Positions 6,424 through 7,281 of a stretch of 7,281 nt of DNA are shown here, one piece after another. Numbering within the stretch: position 1 is the stretch's first letter; every line of letters begins with the position of its first letter. A program made the translations under genes and the position numbers. Source of the stretch: Candidatus Methanocomedens sp. (lineage in GTDB: Archaea; Halobacteriota; Methanosarcinia; Methanosarcinales; Methanocomedenaceae); assembly GCA_013374385.1 (NCBI GenBank), contig QBUR01000140.1:1-7281 (forward strand), written 5' to 3'. Below the pieces are notes generated by a model, which saw only the letters and a list, made by a program, of their open reading frames with translations, searched no databases and was not told the DNA's origin.

Positions 6424-7158
6424 TCACACCTTACGTTCATGAAGTCCTTTTATGATTGATTCAATTGACATGTTTGTCGACATTAAAGGAATGTTCTCAG
6501 CCACAGCGATTTTCTTTGCCACCGGGTCCACTTCATTTCCATTAATACCATGAAGTACGATTACCCTGGGTTTGAGATTGGTGACCCTTATTGCTACCAT
6601 AGGTGACCTGCCAGTAGAGATGCCCGTGAAGATCAATGCTCGTTCAGTGCTCCAGCCATACAGTTTTTGAAATTCATGAAATGGCATATCAAGGATGGCT
6701 TTCAAACTGTCGATGATGGTGTATCCATATATCTGTTTTTCACTTTCTAATTCGGGTCTGTGTATAAATTGGGCATCTATGATGGTCGAAAGCTCTTCAA
6801 GGGACATGGGGGTGGTATATTCGTGGATATCATAGATGATATTTGGATCATAACTCCCTGATATCATGCTTTCATAGGCATGTATCTTCTTACTTCCTCG
6901 TTGCTTATCAATTTCAAGCAATGCATTGACTATCTTGCTTACAATGACCGTACCCGGGGATTTTCTTCGCCCGCTCTCATAATCGCTTATAACCGAAGGG
7001 GATACTTCAAGATGACTCGATAGGTCCGACTGTGCCACGTCAAAATTCACACGCCATTTTTTCATTACGTCGCCAGGTTTGTCGGACAGGGTTATTTCAC
7101 CTGCCATTTTCTCAGCAAGACGGTTTTTTATGTCAGCCTCGTGCTTGTCCCCTATCAT
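6424..7158 (-). CDS. Helix-turn-helix (XRE-type) transcriptional regulator next to the HMG-CoA synthase operon
   Basis: The 244-residue protein has an N-terminal XRE-type helix-turn-helix (about 29-83), with the recognition segment SPSVISDYESGRR at 53-65, and a longer C-terminal part. Its end (about 145-240, including PRVIVLHGINGNEVDPVAKK followed by IPLMSTNMSIESI) resembles DRTGG-like or other small ligand-sensing alpha/beta domains; that resemblance is by eye. From memory, archaeal regulators with this layout (COG1709 type) often sit beside HMG-CoA synthase. That placement here, on the same strand and 86 bases upstream, suggests it controls the operon, possibly sensing a CoA or isoprenoid intermediate; the ligand is unknown. 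The ATG at 7158 lacks a convincing Shine-Dalgarno but lies about 28 bases after a good TATA box, so the mRNA is probably leaderless. The stop is TGA. Confidence 0.85.
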   Translation of the reverse strand: MIGDKHEADIKNRLAEKMAGEITLSDKPGDVMKKWRVNFDVAQSDLSSHLEVSPSVISDYESGRRKSPGTVIVSKIVNALLEIDKQRGSKKIHAYESMISGSYDPNIIYDIHEYTTPMSLEELSTIIDAQFIHRPELESEKQIYGYTIIDSLKAILDMPFHEFQKLYGWSTERALIFTGISTGRSPMVAIRVTNLKPRVIVLHGINGNEVDPVAKKIAVAENIPLMSTNMSIESIIKGLHERKV

Positions 7159-7181
7159 TCTATATCTAATTTACCTGCACT

Positions 7182-7190
7182 CAATATAAA
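7182..7190 (-). promoter_or_regulatory. TATA box of the regulator gene
   Basis: TTTATATTG on the minus strand, preceded by a purine-rich TTAGG that could serve as a BRE, is the best TATA match in the window. It predicts initiation around 7160, almost at the ATG at 7158. Confidence 0.55.
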
Positions 7191-7202
7191 CCTAACGAAT
7201 AC

Positions 7203-7214
7203 GACATCGACATC
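7203..7214. repeat. Tandem GACATC repeat just upstream of the regulator promoter
   Basis: Two perfect copies of GACATC (GATGTC on the minus strand) lie side by side, ending 12 bases upstream of the regulator TATA box. The position suits an activator or autoregulatory site, but two six-base copies are weak evidence. Confidence 0.3.
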
Positions 7215-7256
7215 TGACGAAACGGTCTTCAGGGGTCATAGATATATAGTATTATT

Positions 7257-7270
7257 AAATATCAAATATC
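7257..7270. repeat. Tandem AAATATC repeat near the right edge
   Basis: Two perfect copies of AAATATC are adjacent. A nearby ATATATA at 7242-7248 could be a TATA box for a rightward gene beyond the window, with the repeat at or near its start of transcription. No coding start is visible before the edge. Confidence 0.25.
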
Positions 7271-7281
7271 AGAGTCAACAA

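Noticed and set aside
7194..7241. Fifteen-codon minus-strand ORF upstream of the regulator
   Set aside because: There is no ribosome site, the nearby TATA-like sequence overlaps or is too close to its ATG, and the composition shows no coding signal.

Overview
The window looks like chromosomal DNA from a euryarchaeon, most likely a methanogen-type lineage of the Methanosarcinales or an ANME relative. The kingdom call rests on four things: a thiolase / HMG-CoA synthase / DUF35 gene triad that is characteristic of archaea making mevalonate for ether lipids, KaiC-like RecA-fold ATPases, TATA-type promoters with apparent leaderless starts, and Shine-Dalgarno sites of the form GGTG or AGGTGAT. The finer placement is an inference from the AMP-forming acetyl-CoA synthetase plus overall gene style. 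No marker gene settles it.

Layout. Bases 1-282 hold a hairpin plus T-run that may end a gene lying to the left, several TGTCACA-type repeats, and a weak TATA-like site. Bases 283-2235 (+) encode a full-length AMP-forming acetyl-CoA synthetase. Bases 2323-3705 (+) hold what was one double-domain KaiC-like ATPase gene. Its first domain is interrupted by three in-frame nonsense codons (TGA, TAA, TAG) with no frameshift, while the second domain (2854-3705) is still an intact ORF in the same frame. Bases 3724-6337 (-) are a tight operon transcribed in the order HMG-CoA synthase, acetoacetyl-CoA thiolase, DUF35 Zn-ribbon/OB protein, with gaps of 2 and 5 bases. It ends at a T-rich terminator that overlaps the tail of the convergent ATPase gene. 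Bases 6424-7158 (-) encode a helix-turn-helix regulator with a C-terminal putative sensor domain, placed just upstream of the operon on the same strand. Bases 7159-7281 hold that gene's promoter region and short tandem repeats.

How it fits together. The acetyl-CoA synthetase makes acetyl-CoA from acetate. The convergent operon condenses three acetyl-CoA into HMG-CoA, the precursor of mevalonate and archaeal lipids, probably in one channelling complex. The upstream regulator is a good candidate to control that operon: an evenly spaced ATCA/TGAT/ATCA element lies between the predicted TATA box and the HMG-CoA synthase start. The ATPase pseudogene appears unrelated to these pathways. I see no insertion sequence, CRISPR array, RNA gene or defence system, and no convincingly new system. 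The points most worth checking are the triple-stop ATPase gene and the putative operator.
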